Assembly (NCBI GenBank): GCA_001770205.1
Contig: MEQL01000007.1
Span: 1 to 64,000 of the forward strand
Origin: Bdellovibrionales bacterium RIFOXYD12_FULL_39_22
GTDB lineage: Bacteria; Bdellovibrionota; Bacteriovoracia; Bacteriovoracales; Bacteriovoracaceae
Direction of reading: 5' to 3'
Length of the DNA: 64,000 nt
Shown here: piece by piece, positions 53,806-63,042 of the stretch
Position numbering within the stretch: position 1 is the first letter of the stretch
Layout: each line of letters opens with the position of its first letter
The notes under the pieces: model-generated
Database searches by the model: none
The model's input: only the letters and a program-made list of their open reading frames with translations
What the model was told of the DNA's origin: nothing
Made by a program: the position numbers and the translations under genes

Positions 53806-54777
53806 ATGTCAACTACCATTGCACTTGTGGGCCTTGGGCGTATTTCCAAGCGTCATATTGAGGCCATTGCCGCCAATCCCCGTCTTAAAATAGTTCAGGT
53901 TTGTGATGTAAAAAAAGAGAAGGCGCAGAAGGCGGCCCTTGCGCTCAATTGTCCTTTCTGTACAGATTATAAAACTATTCGTGGAGCAGAAATTATCTCG
54001 GTTTTGACTCCTTCTGGGATGCATCCTTTGCATGCTCAAGAGATTGCAAATGCCACTGACTGTCGTTATATTGTTGTAGAAAAACCTATTGCTTTGCATG
54101 GTAATGAGGCAGATGCACTTTTTGATGGCGTTGCCAAAGCGGGAAAAACGCTATTACCTGTTTTTCAAAATCGATACAATCCACTAGTGGTTTTTTTAAA
54201 AGAGTTAGTGGCCAGTGGAAGATTGGGCCGAGTTTACTCTTTTGTTTGCAATGTTTTGTGGTCGCGGGATGCTAACTATTTTGCCGATGATTGGCATGGA
54301 ACTCTGGCCGTTGATGGTGGTGTTTTATTTACGCAGGCCAGCCACTACATCGATATGGTGCATTTTCTTTTTGGGCAATTACAAAGTTATACTGGAAAAG
54401 GTGCCAATGAACGTGGATATGAAATTTATGATACCCACTCTATGTCGCTTCACTTTAAAAATGGTGTGATTGGTTCAATTAATTCTACCATCTCCGTTTA
54501 TCGTCAAAACTATATGACCGAATTTACCTTGATGGCCGAGAAGGGAACGATTCGATTGTCGGGAACCAATCTTAATAAAGTGGAGTTTTGGGATGTAGAA
54601 GGGATGGAAAAACCCAATAAGGATTTTGCTATCGATCACATCTATGGGAAAGGCCATGATACTATGTATCAATATATTTTGGATGGCAGTTTTGAAATGT
54701 TTCCCAAAAGAGAAGAGGTTGTCTCGGGTATTCGACTGATGGAAGATTTAAGCTTCCAAGTTTTAACAAAGCGCTAA
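53806..54777 (+). CDS. wbpB: WbpB-like Gfo/Idh/MocA sugar oxidoreductase
   Basis: 323 residues from ATG 53806; a longer frame starts at TTG 53800. The NAD-binding N-terminus IALVGLGRISKRHIEAI leads to the catalytic VVEKPIALHGNEAD (Lys in EKP) and the C-terminal beta-sheet domain with DGGVLFTQASHYIDMVHFLF. It would oxidise the 3-OH of UDP-GlcNAcA before WbpE amination. It follows wbpE by about 75 bp and precedes wbpD by 23. Confidence 0.88.
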   Translation: MSTTIALVGLGRISKRHIEAIAANPRLKIVQVCDVKKEKAQKAALALNCPFCTDYKTIRGAEIISVLTPSGMHPLHAQEIANATDCRYIVVEKPIALHGNEADALFDGVAKAGKTLLPVFQNRYNPLVVFLKELVASGRLGRVYSFVCNVLWSRDANYFADDWHGTLAVDGGVLFTQASHYIDMVHFLFGQLQSYTGKGANERGYEIYDTHSMSLHFKNGVIGSINSTISVYRQNYMTEFTLMAEKGTIRLSGTNLNKVEFWDVEGMEKPNKDFAIDHIYGKGHDTMYQYILDGSFEMFPKREEVVSGIRLMEDLSFQVLTKR

Positions 54778-54800
54778 ATTTAAAAAATGGGAGCGGTATG

Positions 54801-55376
54801 ATGTCAGAGAAAAATTATTTTGTTCATGAGTCTAGTTACGTTGATGAGGGAGCGGAGATTGGTGAAGGAACCAAGGTATGGCACTTTACACATATTATGC
54901 CTAAGGCCAAAGTAGGGAAGAAGTGTTCAATTGGCCAAAACGTTAATATTGGAAGTACGGCGGTTTTAGGAGATCGAGTTAAGGTTCAAAATAATGTCTC
55001 TATCTATGACAACGTTATAATAAAAGACGATGCTTTCTTAGGGCCATCTTGTGTATTTACCAATGTAATCAATCCGCGCTCTTTTGTGGAACGCAAACAC
55101 GAGTATCGTGATACGGTTGTGGGAAAAGGAGCTTCCATCGGTGCGAATGCCACAATCGTTTGCGGAGTTTCGCTGGGAGATTACTGCTTCGTGGGGGCGG
55201 GGGCGGTTGTGACTAAAGACGTGCCTAATTACGCACTAGTATATGGATCTCCGGCGGTGGCCAAAGGATGGATTTGCTATTGCGGAACAAAATTGGAAAA
55301 AAATTTGACTTGCCCAGATTGTGGTAAGAGATACAAAGAAGAGGCCCATGGCCTAAAAGAGAAGGAAAATTTATGA
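54801..55376 (+). CDS. wbpD: WbpD-like N-acetyltransferase (left-handed beta-helix)
   Basis: 191 residues from ATG 54801, which fits GGGAG better than ATG 54798. Hexapeptide repeats dominate (GAEIGEGTKVWHFTHIMPKA, GQNVNIGSTAVLGDRVKVQN, GASIGANATIVCGVSLGDYC). The C-terminus has a cysteine cluster (CYCGTKLEKNLTCPDCGKRY) that could bind zinc, an addition to the usual WbpD form. It acetylates the 3-amino sugar made by WbpE. Its stop overlaps the wbpA start by four bases. Confidence 0.88.
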   Translation: MSEKNYFVHESSYVDEGAEIGEGTKVWHFTHIMPKAKVGKKCSIGQNVNIGSTAVLGDRVKVQNNVSIYDNVIIKDDAFLGPSCVFTNVINPRSFVERKHEYRDTVVGKGASIGANATIVCGVSLGDYCFVGAGAVVTKDVPNYALVYGSPAVAKGWICYCGTKLEKNLTCPDCGKRYKEEAHGLKEKENL

Positions 55377-56689
55377 GCAGTAACAGTTTTAATGAATTAA
55401 AAAAACAAATTGATGGCAATAAAGAGGTCGTAGGAATTTTAGGCCTTGGCTATGTTGGACTTCCCCTGGCCGTACTTTTTGCTAAGGCCAAAATTAAAGT
55501 GCTAGGGTTTGAAAAAAGCAACAAAAAGGCCAGTGCGGTCAACGAAGGCAAAAATTATATTCCGGATATTTCCGATGCAGATTTGAAAGAGGTTGTAAGC
55601 TCTAAGAAGTTAGTGGCCTTGACGGATTTTTCAAAAATTGCAGAATGTGATGCGTTGATTATTTGTGTGCCAACTCCTTTGGATAAATTTAAGCAACCAG
55701 ACATGAGCTATATTGAGAGTGCTTGTTTGGAGATCGGAAAGTACATGAAGAAAGGGGTTTTTATAAGTCTTGAGAGTACTACTTATCCCACTACTACCGA
55801 AAATGTGATGCGACCGATAATTGAAAAAGAATCAAAAATGAAGGCCGAAGAGGATTTCTTTTTGGCCTTTTCTCCAGAGCGAGTTGATCCAGGTAATGAA
55901 AAATATAATACCTACAACACTCCGAAGGTTTTGGGAGCGGCCAGTGCAAAGGGCATGGAGATTGGAACGGCCTTGTATAAGAAGGCCATTCAAACAATCT
56001 ATCCTGTCTCTTCCCCGCGTGCGGCCGAGATGGTTAAAATTTTGGAGAATACCTATCGTTTGGTTAACATTAGTTTGATGAATGAGTTGGCGTTGCTATG
56101 TGGTAAAATGGATATCAATATTTGGGAAGTAATTGAAGCTGCCAAAACTAAGCCATACGGTTTCCAGGCCTTTTACCCCGGGCCAGGGATTGGTGGCCAC
56201 TGTATCCCTTTGGACCCATTTTACCTTGAATATGTGGCCAAAAATTATGCCTTTGATTTGACCATGATTCACACCGCAGGCCATATCGATAATTTAATGC
56301 CTCATCGTATGACGATCAAAATTACCAGCGCATTAAACAGTCAGAAGAAAGCAATGAATGGTTCGAAAGTACTATTTTTAGGTGTTGCTTACAAAAAAGA
56401 TATTAATGATGAGCGAGAGTCTCCGGCCTTAAAGATTATGGATGAAGTACATAAGAAAGGTGCCGTGGTCACCTATCATGACCCCTATATTCCAGAAGTG
56501 AAAACGGAAGAACATCATACATATAAGAGTGTGGAGTTAAATGCTAAAACAATTGCTGACGCTGATTGCATCGTTATAACTACTAATCACTCTTGTTTTA
56601 ATATCGAATCAATCGTTGAGCAGGCACGATTAGTTGTTGATTTGCGCAATGCTGCTAAAACATCTTCGCCTAAAGTTTATAAGCTGTAG
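55373..56689 (+). CDS. wbpA: WbpA-like UDP-N-acetylglucosamine 6-dehydrogenase
   Basis: 438 residues. NAD-binding VVGILGLGYVGLPLAVLFAK, family segments FSPERVDPGNEKYNT and NTYRLVNISLMNELALLCGK, and FYPGPGIGGHCIPLDPFYLE with the catalytic Cys of nucleotide-sugar dehydrogenases. It oxidises UDP-GlcNAc to UDP-GlcNAcA, the first step of the pathway, although it is last in the gene order. AGGAAA stands before the ATG that overlaps the wbpD stop. Confidence 0.93.
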   Translation: MSSNSFNELKKQIDGNKEVVGILGLGYVGLPLAVLFAKAKIKVLGFEKSNKKASAVNEGKNYIPDISDADLKEVVSSKKLVALTDFSKIAECDALIICVPTPLDKFKQPDMSYIESACLEIGKYMKKGVFISLESTTYPTTTENVMRPIIEKESKMKAEEDFFLAFSPERVDPGNEKYNTYNTPKVLGAASAKGMEIGTALYKKAIQTIYPVSSPRAAEMVKILENTYRLVNISLMNELALLCGKMDINIWEVIEAAKTKPYGFQAFYPGPGIGGHCIPLDPFYLEYVAKNYAFDLTMIHTAGHIDNLMPHRMTIKITSALNSQKKAMNGSKVLFLGVAYKKDINDERESPALKIMDEVHKKGAVVTYHDPYIPEVKTEEHHTYKSVELNAKTIADADCIVITTNHSCFNIESIVEQARLVVDLRNAAKTSSPKVYKL

Positions 56690-56707
56690 CGCGCCACCTG
56701 GAGATTT

Positions 56708-56742
56708 AAAGCAGGCCTCCTCTGTTTTTAGAGGAACGCTTT
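56708..56742. terminator. Hairpin between wbpA and the HNH gene
   Basis: TCCTCT, loop GTTTTT and AGAGGA (56718-56735) lie inside a wider AAAGC/GCTTT pair (56708-56712 and 56738-56742). It overlaps the end of the HNH gene and is only followed by a short T-rich stretch. It may help terminate the convergent wbp transcript, but it is not a classic terminator. Confidence 0.35.
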
Positions 56743-57630
56743 GATTTTATCCGCTTCATACCAATTATGCTTTTTACAAAGAAGCATGAGATTATTGGCA
56801 GAGTGTTCTCCCCCAAGACAAAAGGGATCGATATGATGGAGTTCAACCTGCCAATTAGAATTGCACCTAAGGCCATCTGATCCCAAAAATTCACAACGTC
56901 CACCTCCTCGTTGCCAGATTTGGCGCCTTAGGTGGATGGGAATATATCTTTTATCATGATTAATAACTGACCTATTTTTTTGATCACGACCGGCCGGTTT
57001 GTTTATTGGATCAGAATTTAAAAAAGAGCAGAAGAGTTCTTGCGCCAACTCTTCGTTCATAATTCCATTAGGATATTTATGCGACAACCGCCCTCGAACT
57101 TCTCCTAGATTTTCTTCCAAGTCTCGAGTTAAAATAACCGTCCACCTTCTTTTGCGCTTAATGATTTTATTCTGAATTTCTTCACGATCGGGAGGAGATT
57201 TAAAACAGTTTTCACTTAAGGTTAAAATATATTTTTCTATTAAATTTAAAGTGTCATTTCTACTTGCACCAACGCACAATCTGATTATGGCCAATTTGTT
57301 TTCGGTGGTTATTTTTAAACGTTTGTCGCTAATTACGCGATAAATTTCAATGGCACTTTCCAGCATCAATTCTTCTTTAAAAAAAGAAGCTTTAATTATT
57401 TCATCTTTTAGACATGCCTCCGAAATGGCCGCTAAAAGATAGGTTTGTGCGCGATTGTATTTTAGTCTTGTTGTTAAAAAATCAAAGAGTGAGCCATATC
57501 CCAAGTTTAAAAAAAGTCTTCTTCTTTTAAATTCGACTAGAAAGAGAATAAGATAGCGCTGTAAAAAATCTTGGCCCATTTTAAAGTTAACTATTTTATC
57601 TAATAAAACGGCTGAATTAATATTCATCAT
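56728..57630 (-). CDS. HNH endonuclease-domain protein
   Basis: 300 residues from ATG 57630, with GGAG six bases upstream; a TTG-started frame reaches 57681. The C-terminus (about residues 235-300) is an HNH fold: HLRRQIWQRGGGRCEF, then VELHHIDPFCLGGEH and NLMLLCKKHNWYEADK. The first His of HHIDPF and the final KHN are the catalytic/metal positions. The N-terminal 200 residues are helical and basic and resemble the 13E12/DUF222-like part seen in stand-alone HNH proteins. It is divergent from the SNF2 gene by 256 bp. Its role (defence, mobile or housekeeping) is not known. Confidence 0.8.
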   Translation of the reverse strand: MMNINSAVLLDKIVNFKMGQDFLQRYLILFLVEFKRRRLFLNLGYGSLFDFLTTRLKYNRAQTYLLAAISEACLKDEIIKASFFKEELMLESAIEIYRVISDKRLKITTENKLAIIRLCVGASRNDTLNLIEKYILTLSENCFKSPPDREEIQNKIIKRKRRWTVILTRDLEENLGEVRGRLSHKYPNGIMNEELAQELFCSFLNSDPINKPAGRDQKNRSVINHDKRYIPIHLRRQIWQRGGGRCEFLGSDGLRCNSNWQVELHHIDPFCLGGEHSANNLMLLCKKHNWYEADKIKAFL

Positions 57631-57806
57631 GAGAAACTCCAGGGCCCACGATGCAACAATCGGTGTGAGCAAAAGTTGCAATAGCGCAGAATTATTGGGC
57701 CAAAACTAGAATGAAGGGCCGATTGGATTGGCAGAGTACAATTTAGTATTTCGCGACAGAAGCCATGAGTTGTTTTGTAAAACTTTTACAAACGCTAGGC
57801 CATTTA

Positions 57807-57835
57807 ATGACAAAGATTATAGAGCGTACTATATT
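57807..57835 (+). promoter_or_regulatory. Promoter of the SEC-C/SNF2 gene
   Basis: ATGACA (57807-57812), a 17-bp spacer and TATATT (57830-57835) form a near-consensus sigma-70 promoter about 50 bp before the ATG. The leader then has AGGAG before the start. It is predicted from sequence only. Confidence 0.55.
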
Positions 57836-57886
57836 GGGCCACTAAATTTCGCAACTAATTATCTTTACTGATTTCAGGAGATTTTT

Positions 57887-60800
57887 ATGCCAGAAGTAAG
57901 TCGTAATAGTCCATGCCCTTGTGGGAGTGGAAAAAAATATAAGCGCTGTTGTTTAAAAGAAGAAGGTTCGTCGCCGAAGTCCGGCACGATATCTGTCCGG
58001 CCTCCGGCACCTTCCCCTGGATTTTTAACGATAGAAATGTGCGCAAACTTAACGATGAATGAACTAATTGAGCGTTATTCTTCAAAAGGTGTTGCGATTA
58101 GTTTGGCCTGGTTAGAAAAACACAAGAAAAACTTAATGTTTCAGCTTTCGCTGGAACACGATCTTCAAACAAAGGAAGTTCGTCTTTATCTACATTTTAT
58201 GGCCCTGGAAGTGTCCACGGACTTTTATCCTACATGCGATATTAACTTCAGCAGTGGTGTTTTAAATCTTTGGGTTCGAAAAGGGCAAATTGATTTTTAT
58301 CCAGACAGATCATTGCCGGCCATCTTTTTTCATAAGTTATTGGCCGAAGACGGCCTTGCTTTTATTGAGAAATTTCATCCCCAATCCCGACTTCGGGAGT
58401 TGAGGGTAGTTTTGCGAACACTTTTTATTAAATCAAGCAATATAGAAAAAATCACGCTGACATCCGTTGCGTCGGTGGCCAATATCTTTTCCATCAATGA
58501 TTTGGAGCGCATAAAGGGAGAATCTCAACCTCGTTTCAATAAAATATTTTCCGGCATTGGCCAACCAGCAAATCCCATTTGGATAGAAGAAGGTGATGTT
58601 ACTTATTGTCGACGACGACGTTTGATTTATCGTCCTAATACCACTTCTGATGGCGATGATTTTTTAAAGACTCTCTATGAATATAATGAGGCCCCTTATT
58701 CACATGCGTATTCCTCCTTGGCGCTAGAGTTTAGTGATAACACTGTTATCAGTTATATGGATTTATTGTGTCATCCATATTGGGTTTTACTAAAAGATGA
58801 ATTTGGTAAAGCAATTTCTGCAAAAAATAATTTAGATTATTCGGAAAAAGCATCGTGGCCATTTAAAACCCCGATGGCCAATGGGAATAGATATAATTCC
58901 CCCTTCTTTCGCCCCTATTCAGAAGAGTATGCAAAAAAAACAACAGATGGTTTTTTTCAAGCAATTAAAAAAGGGTATGGCGATAAAATTAACTATTGGT
59001 ATATGTTTGCATCAAGAGATATGGCCGTAAAAAAACTGGTAGAGATTAAAGATTGGCAAATAGTGACGCCGCGAGATTATTCCGTGGAAGTATCCTCGCC
59101 ATTTGTTACTGCTAGGCCTTTGGATAAATCTCTATTGGATGATGGACTCATTTATGTCCGCTCTGATTCTGATACTTTGTTGCTGGATATGAAGCAGCAG
59201 AAAGTTTATCAAATCATTGTCGGGGATCTGATGCGGTATTTTCGTAATACCTTTTATACTCTAGATCCAAAATCCTTTTCTTCAGTAACCCTTTCATCCA
59301 ACTATTTGCATCAATTACGTGCCAATTCTTTTTTTACCACCTCTTTTGATGAATTTGAAAGCGAATTAAAGAGGCGATATGAAATAGAGATAAGCTATGA
59401 TCCGCAGAAAGTTTATTCTATTGCAGATACTCAGGTTGAATTTCATTTTACAAATAGAGTGCCAGATAAACTGGCCATAAAAATTACCGGACAAGGAGAG
59501 ATTCAAGGGGAGAAATTTGAGCTGGCCGCAGCTAATTTGCCATATTTTTATCGGGTCTATTTTAATCTGTTAAGCAATGGTGTGAGTGGTTTTTTTGATG
59601 ATAAAAGCGGGGACTTGGCCAAACGCCAAATGGGGGATGTTCGCCAAAATGATTTAAAATTTCTTCGACACTCAGGAGTAGCACTTAATATGCTTTACGA
59701 GAGCATGCGCTTGTTTCATCGAAACCCCGAAATAAAGTATAATGAATTTGAAAAGATAATTCTTTCTTATACCGCGCATCTTTTTAAACAGATTTTAGAA
59801 AAGGCCAAGACCTTTACCCCTTTTTCGGAAACAACCCCCGCTAGCGATATTAAGCTAAGTAATTATTGTTCAAAAAGGGTAGTGGATGCCTATAGAAATT
59901 TACTAGATAGTGTTTATGAGGACTTTTCTCCAATGACGATAGATGAAAAAATTGATCATATTTTTACGGAAGAGAAAATTGTTTTTGTTAAGCTTCGCCA
60001 GGGCGTTTTTACCGCACTTTCCCAAATTTTAAAAAGTATTTTAATGATACATTCGGCCAATATATTTTTAAAACAAAAAATAAAGTCTCTTTGTTTTAAT
60101 ATGGTGGAAAATGGAGATTCAAAAATTTTTCTATCGTTGTCAGAAATTTTTGATAGCACACTCAATCTGGCCGATCCGGCCATTAAGATATTTATTGATA
60201 AGCAACCACTGGAAATGTTATTGGCCGATGATTTAAGCTGTTCGCTAGAAATGGCCAATGGAAATGGTGGTGACGGACGAATTGATTGGTTTGAGCTTAA
60301 TCCTAAAATATTTTTTCGCGGTGTAGAGATGAATATGAGCGAGAGGGAGGCCTTTTTGTCTGGCAATGCTCGGCTTTTGCCCTATCAGGGAAAGGTTTAT
60401 TTGATTCGGCAAAAAGATGTTCCATCTCTAAAATGGTTAAACTATTTTTGGAAAAATTTGCGAGGGGAGGCCAGCAATAAACCCAACACTTTTGGTGACA
60501 ATTCGATTGTTACTATTCCGCGTTCAAAAGTTCTAGAAATGTTGGCCTTAAAGGAGGCCGGTGTTCCGGTAATTGGAAATGAGCGCTGGAAAAAAATAGA
60601 AGCAGAGTATGAACAATTAAATACTGAAAAAGTTGGTGGAGATCCCTCTCAGATAGCTTTTCCCCCAGGACTTAAGGTGCCACTCAAGCCATTTCAGCGC
60701 ATCGGAACAAAATGGTTGCGTGATCTTTATGCGTTGGGATTGGGGGGTATTTTGGCCGACGATATGGGCCTGGGCAAGACCATTCAGGCCATCGCCTTGT

Positions 60801-62140
60801 TGGAGTGGCAGCGTTTGGAAAAAAATCTAGGCAAGTGTTTAGTGGTAGTGCCAACTTCGCTCGTTTATAATTGGGTGCGTGAGTTTGAGAAATTTGCCCC
60901 AGAAATCCCTGTACTCGTTTTTGATGGAAAAGAAAAAGCAAAATATTTAGAGGATATGAGTGAGAAAGTGTTGATTGCTACTTATGGCCTTACCGGCGAA
61001 CATCCAGATTTTTTTCAAAGTGTTGAATGGAATATTGTTTTCTATGATGAGGCCCAAAATCTTAAAAATATTAAGGCCAAGCGCACTGGGGAGGCCCGCA
61101 AGCTGGTGAGCAATTCAAAATTTTGCTTAACAGGAACCCCCATGGAAAATCACTATGGGGAATACTTCTCACTGATTGATCTGGTAGTTCCTCAAGCGCT
61201 GGGAGAATATGCAGAGTTTATGAAGAAATATTCACTTGGTAAATTCATGCAAGATGAGACGGAAAAAAGTAGTAATGGCCCAAGTAAAGAGGACATTGAA
61301 TTTTTAAAATTAAAAACTCATCCTTTGGTTTTGCGACGGATGAAAAAAGAAATTCTAGATCAGCTTCCGGAGAAGAACGAATCAGTAGTAACACTACCTT
61401 TGGAGAAGGAACAGAAGAGAATTTACCGGGATATTGCCATTGCTTGGAATGATCGAGTATCTGCAACGATTGAAGAGCAAGGTGGCGAAGGTCGTGCCCG
61501 TTTAGAAATGTTAACAGCCCTAATGCGCTTGCGCCAAGTTTGCTCATGTCCGCAGATTGTTCCTAATATCAAATATGAACAAATTCCTCCCAAGCTTGAG
61601 CTATTGATAGATAATATAGTGTCGTTAGTAGAAAAAAATGAAAGTGTGGTGGTGTTTACTAACTTTAAAATGACGCTTGATTATTTTGCGGGAGAACTGC
61701 TGGCCAGAAACGTTCCGCTGCTGACGATTTCCGGTGCTACGTCATTAAATGCGCGCTATAAGATTTTAGATGACTTTAATTCCGATAATAATGCGCGTGT
61801 TTTATTAATGACATTGAAAACCGGAGGAGTGGGCCTTAACTTAACCAAGGCAAGTTACGTTTTTCATATTGAACCATGGTGGAATCCGGCCACTGAAAAC
61901 CAGGCCACCGACCGTGTTCATCGGATGGGACAGAAAAATTCGGTGCAGGTTTATCGCTACATCATGCAAGATTCGATCGAAGAGAAAATTCAGTTTCTCA
62001 AGACAAAAAAGGGATTGGCCTTCGATGCTCTTTTTGCAGAAAGTGAAGAGGATGCGGATTTTAACCATGGATTGACGGCCAAATATGCCAAGGCCGGAAT
62101 TGCCAGAGAAGATTTTCAATACCTTTTGCAGATACAGTAG
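57887..62140 (+). CDS. Large SNF2-family helicase with N-terminal SEC-C motif
   Basis: 1,417 residues. The N-terminus NSPCPCGSGKKYKRCC (about 7-22) is a SEC-C zinc motif. Residues about 50-920 are a long region with no catalytic motif, partly like the SNF2-associated domains that follow SWIM/SEC-C motifs. The helicase starts near 920: PLKPFQRIGTKWLRDLYALG, motif I ILADDMGLGKTIQA (about 957), motif II DEAQ (about 1054), LTGTPMENH (III), VVFTNFKMTLDYF (about 1256), LMTLKTGGVGLNL (V) and TDRVHRMGQKNSVQVYRY (VI, about 1341). It is an ATP-driven DNA translocase that may remove proteins from DNA. It is not adjacent to a recognised defence set apart from the divergent HNH gene. Confidence 0.92.
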   Translation: MPEVSRNSPCPCGSGKKYKRCCLKEEGSSPKSGTISVRPPAPSPGFLTIEMCANLTMNELIERYSSKGVAISLAWLEKHKKNLMFQLSLEHDLQTKEVRLYLHFMALEVSTDFYPTCDINFSSGVLNLWVRKGQIDFYPDRSLPAIFFHKLLAEDGLAFIEKFHPQSRLRELRVVLRTLFIKSSNIEKITLTSVASVANIFSINDLERIKGESQPRFNKIFSGIGQPANPIWIEEGDVTYCRRRRLIYRPNTTSDGDDFLKTLYEYNEAPYSHAYSSLALEFSDNTVISYMDLLCHPYWVLLKDEFGKAISAKNNLDYSEKASWPFKTPMANGNRYNSPFFRPYSEEYAKKTTDGFFQAIKKGYGDKINYWYMFASRDMAVKKLVEIKDWQIVTPRDYSVEVSSPFVTARPLDKSLLDDGLIYVRSDSDTLLLDMKQQKVYQIIVGDLMRYFRNTFYTLDPKSFSSVTLSSNYLHQLRANSFFTTSFDEFESELKRRYEIEISYDPQKVYSIADTQVEFHFTNRVPDKLAIKITGQGEIQGEKFELAAANLPYFYRVYFNLLSNGVSGFFDDKSGDLAKRQMGDVRQNDLKFLRHSGVALNMLYESMRLFHRNPEIKYNEFEKIILSYTAHLFKQILEKAKTFTPFSETTPASDIKLSNYCSKRVVDAYRNLLDSVYEDFSPMTIDEKIDHIFTEEKIVFVKLRQGVFTALSQILKSILMIHSANIFLKQKIKSLCFNMVENGDSKIFLSLSEIFDSTLNLADPAIKIFIDKQPLEMLLADDLSCSLEMANGNGGDGRIDWFELNPKIFFRGVEMNMSEREAFLSGNARLLPYQGKVYLIRQKDVPSLKWLNYFWKNLRGEASNKPNTFGDNSIVTIPRSKVLEMLALKEAGVPVIGNERWKKIEAEYEQLNTEKVGGDPSQIAFPPGLKVPLKPFQRIGTKWLRDLYALGLGGILADDMGLGKTIQAIALLEWQRLEKNLGKCLVVVPTSLVYNWVREFEKFAPEIPVLVFDGKEKAKYLEDMSEKVLIATYGLTGEHPDFFQSVEWNIVFYDEAQNLKNIKAKRTGEARKLVSNSKFCLTGTPMENHYGEYFSLIDLVVPQALGEYAEFMKKYSLGKFMQDETEKSSNGPSKEDIEFLKLKTHPLVLRRMKKEILDQLPEKNESVVTLPLEKEQKRIYRDIAIAWNDRVSATIEEQGGEGRARLEMLTALMRLRQVCSCPQIVPNIKYEQIPPKLELLIDNIVSLVEKNESVVVFTNFKMTLDYFAGELLARNVPLLTISGATSLNARYKILDDFNSDNNARVLLMTLKTGGVGLNLTKASYVFHIEPWWNPATENQATDRVHRMGQKNSVQVYRYIMQDSIEEKIQFLKTKKGLAFDALFAESEEDADFNHGLTAKYAKAGIAREDFQYLLQIQ

Positions 62141-62163
62141 TTGTGAATGTTAATTTTAAATTA

Positions 62164-62202
62164 CGGTATCTTTAATTTGTTTCTTGCCGAATAAAGATAC
62201 CG
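62164..62202. terminator. Inverted repeat after the SNF2 gene
   Basis: CGGTATCTTTA (62164-62174) and TAAAGATACCG (62192-62202) form an 11-bp stem with a 17-base loop, 24 bp after the SNF2 stop. A weak T-rich stretch (AATTTTTG) follows some bases later, so it may serve as a terminator of moderate strength. It could equally be an insertion-sequence end. Confidence 0.4.
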
Positions 62203-62297
62203 CCCCATAATTTTTGTAAAAAAGCTAGGGCCGGAAATATTTCGATGCCCTCTTTAGTAATTTGTTGATGTATATCTAATAAAAACTGATTTAAACC
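62172..62297 (-). pseudogene. Possible remnant of a gene end
   Basis: Minus-strand frame without a start codon: GLNQFLLDIHQQITKEGIEI continues FPALAFLQKLWGGIFIRQET and ends N-TAA, 41 codons. The amino-acid composition looks like real protein, not the AT-rich noise of the flanks, so it may be the surviving end of a deleted gene, possibly a transposase. The family is not recognised. Confidence 0.3.
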
Positions 62298-62420
62298 CTA
62301 AAATAAGATTGCATAATCGCAAAGAGTAAAATAGCCTACGGCTAAATTTATACATTTGATTTACAATAAAAGTAAAATTCGTTACAGAGCATAATTAAAC
62401 TTATTTTTTTGGGAGGAGAT

Positions 62421-62942
62421 ATGAAAAAAGTTTCGAGGATAAGTATTTTTTTATTGGTTTTTTTTGCTTTAAACTTAAATGCTAAAATAAATACAGAAAC
62501 TGCTAAAAAATTTACAGGTTTATTTAAACTTGAGATGGAAATTCTTAATAAAACAGAAAAACCATGTTCTCCAAATATTCAATCTATTTATTGGTTTAGC
62601 TACTCAATTCTTGATTTTCAATATGAGGATCGAAATAATGGAATTGAAGTGGAGGATAAATTTCCTAGCTTCAGAGAAGAACTCAATGCTTTGCTCATTG
62701 ATACACACAATAAAGTAGTCTTTTCAAAAAATAAAAAATTTAAATATGAATATACTGCAGAAAGTGATTCTTTTATTGCTATGAAAGTCTTTGAAAAGAA
62801 TTGGCTGGGAAAATACAATTTTAATTATGGTTATAATTTATCTGCAGGTGAAGATATATTATCTTCTTTTTTTATTTTAAGTATTGAAGAATTTGATAAC
62901 GATGGAGTTGTCAAACAATGTAAATACATTAAAGTTGATTAA
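62421..62942 (+). CDS. Small exported hypothetical protein
   Basis: 173 residues from ATG 62421, which has GGAGGAG upstream; a GTG/ATG frame from 62409 adds four residues. Signal peptide SIFLLVFFALNLNA. The mature part is rich in Phe, Tyr, Asn and Lys and contains two cysteines (KPCSPNIQ and VKQCKYIK) that could pair. I do not recognise the family. The gene contains no GGCC and is more AT-rich than its neighbours, in keeping with recent acquisition near the IS630 element. Confidence 0.7.
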   Translation: MKKVSRISIFLLVFFALNLNAKINTETAKKFTGLFKLEMEILNKTEKPCSPNIQSIYWFSYSILDFQYEDRNNGIEVEDKFPSFREELNALLIDTHNKVVFSKNKKFKYEYTAESDSFIAMKVFEKNWLGKYNFNYGYNLSAGEDILSSFFILSIEEFDNDGVVKQCKYIKVD

Positions 62943-62965
62943 ATCACTAGAAAAGTTTTTTCCCG

Positions 62966-62987
62966 ATGCTCATATTAACCAGAGCAT
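62966..62987. repeat. Short inverted repeat before the IS630 transposase gene
   Basis: ATGCTC (62966-62971) and GAGCAT (62982-62987) flank a ten-base loop 56 bp before the transposase ATG. It could be a weak terminator of the preceding gene or part of the insertion-sequence end; the true terminal repeats cannot be fixed without the other end. Confidence 0.3.
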
Positions 62988-63042
62988 AACATAGTACGTA
63001 TTTTCTCTAGACAAACCTTTTCCTTAACTGTTTCATTGTGAT

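Larger units (their letters stand above)
62141..62420. other. Intergenic region with hairpin and gene remnant
   Basis: A 280-bp gap. It holds an 11-bp inverted repeat (62164-62202) and a minus-strand stretch of sense codons (62172-62297), described separately. The last 100 bp are AT-rich and carry the start region of the next gene, with GGGAGGAG just before ATG 62421. Confidence 0.5.
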
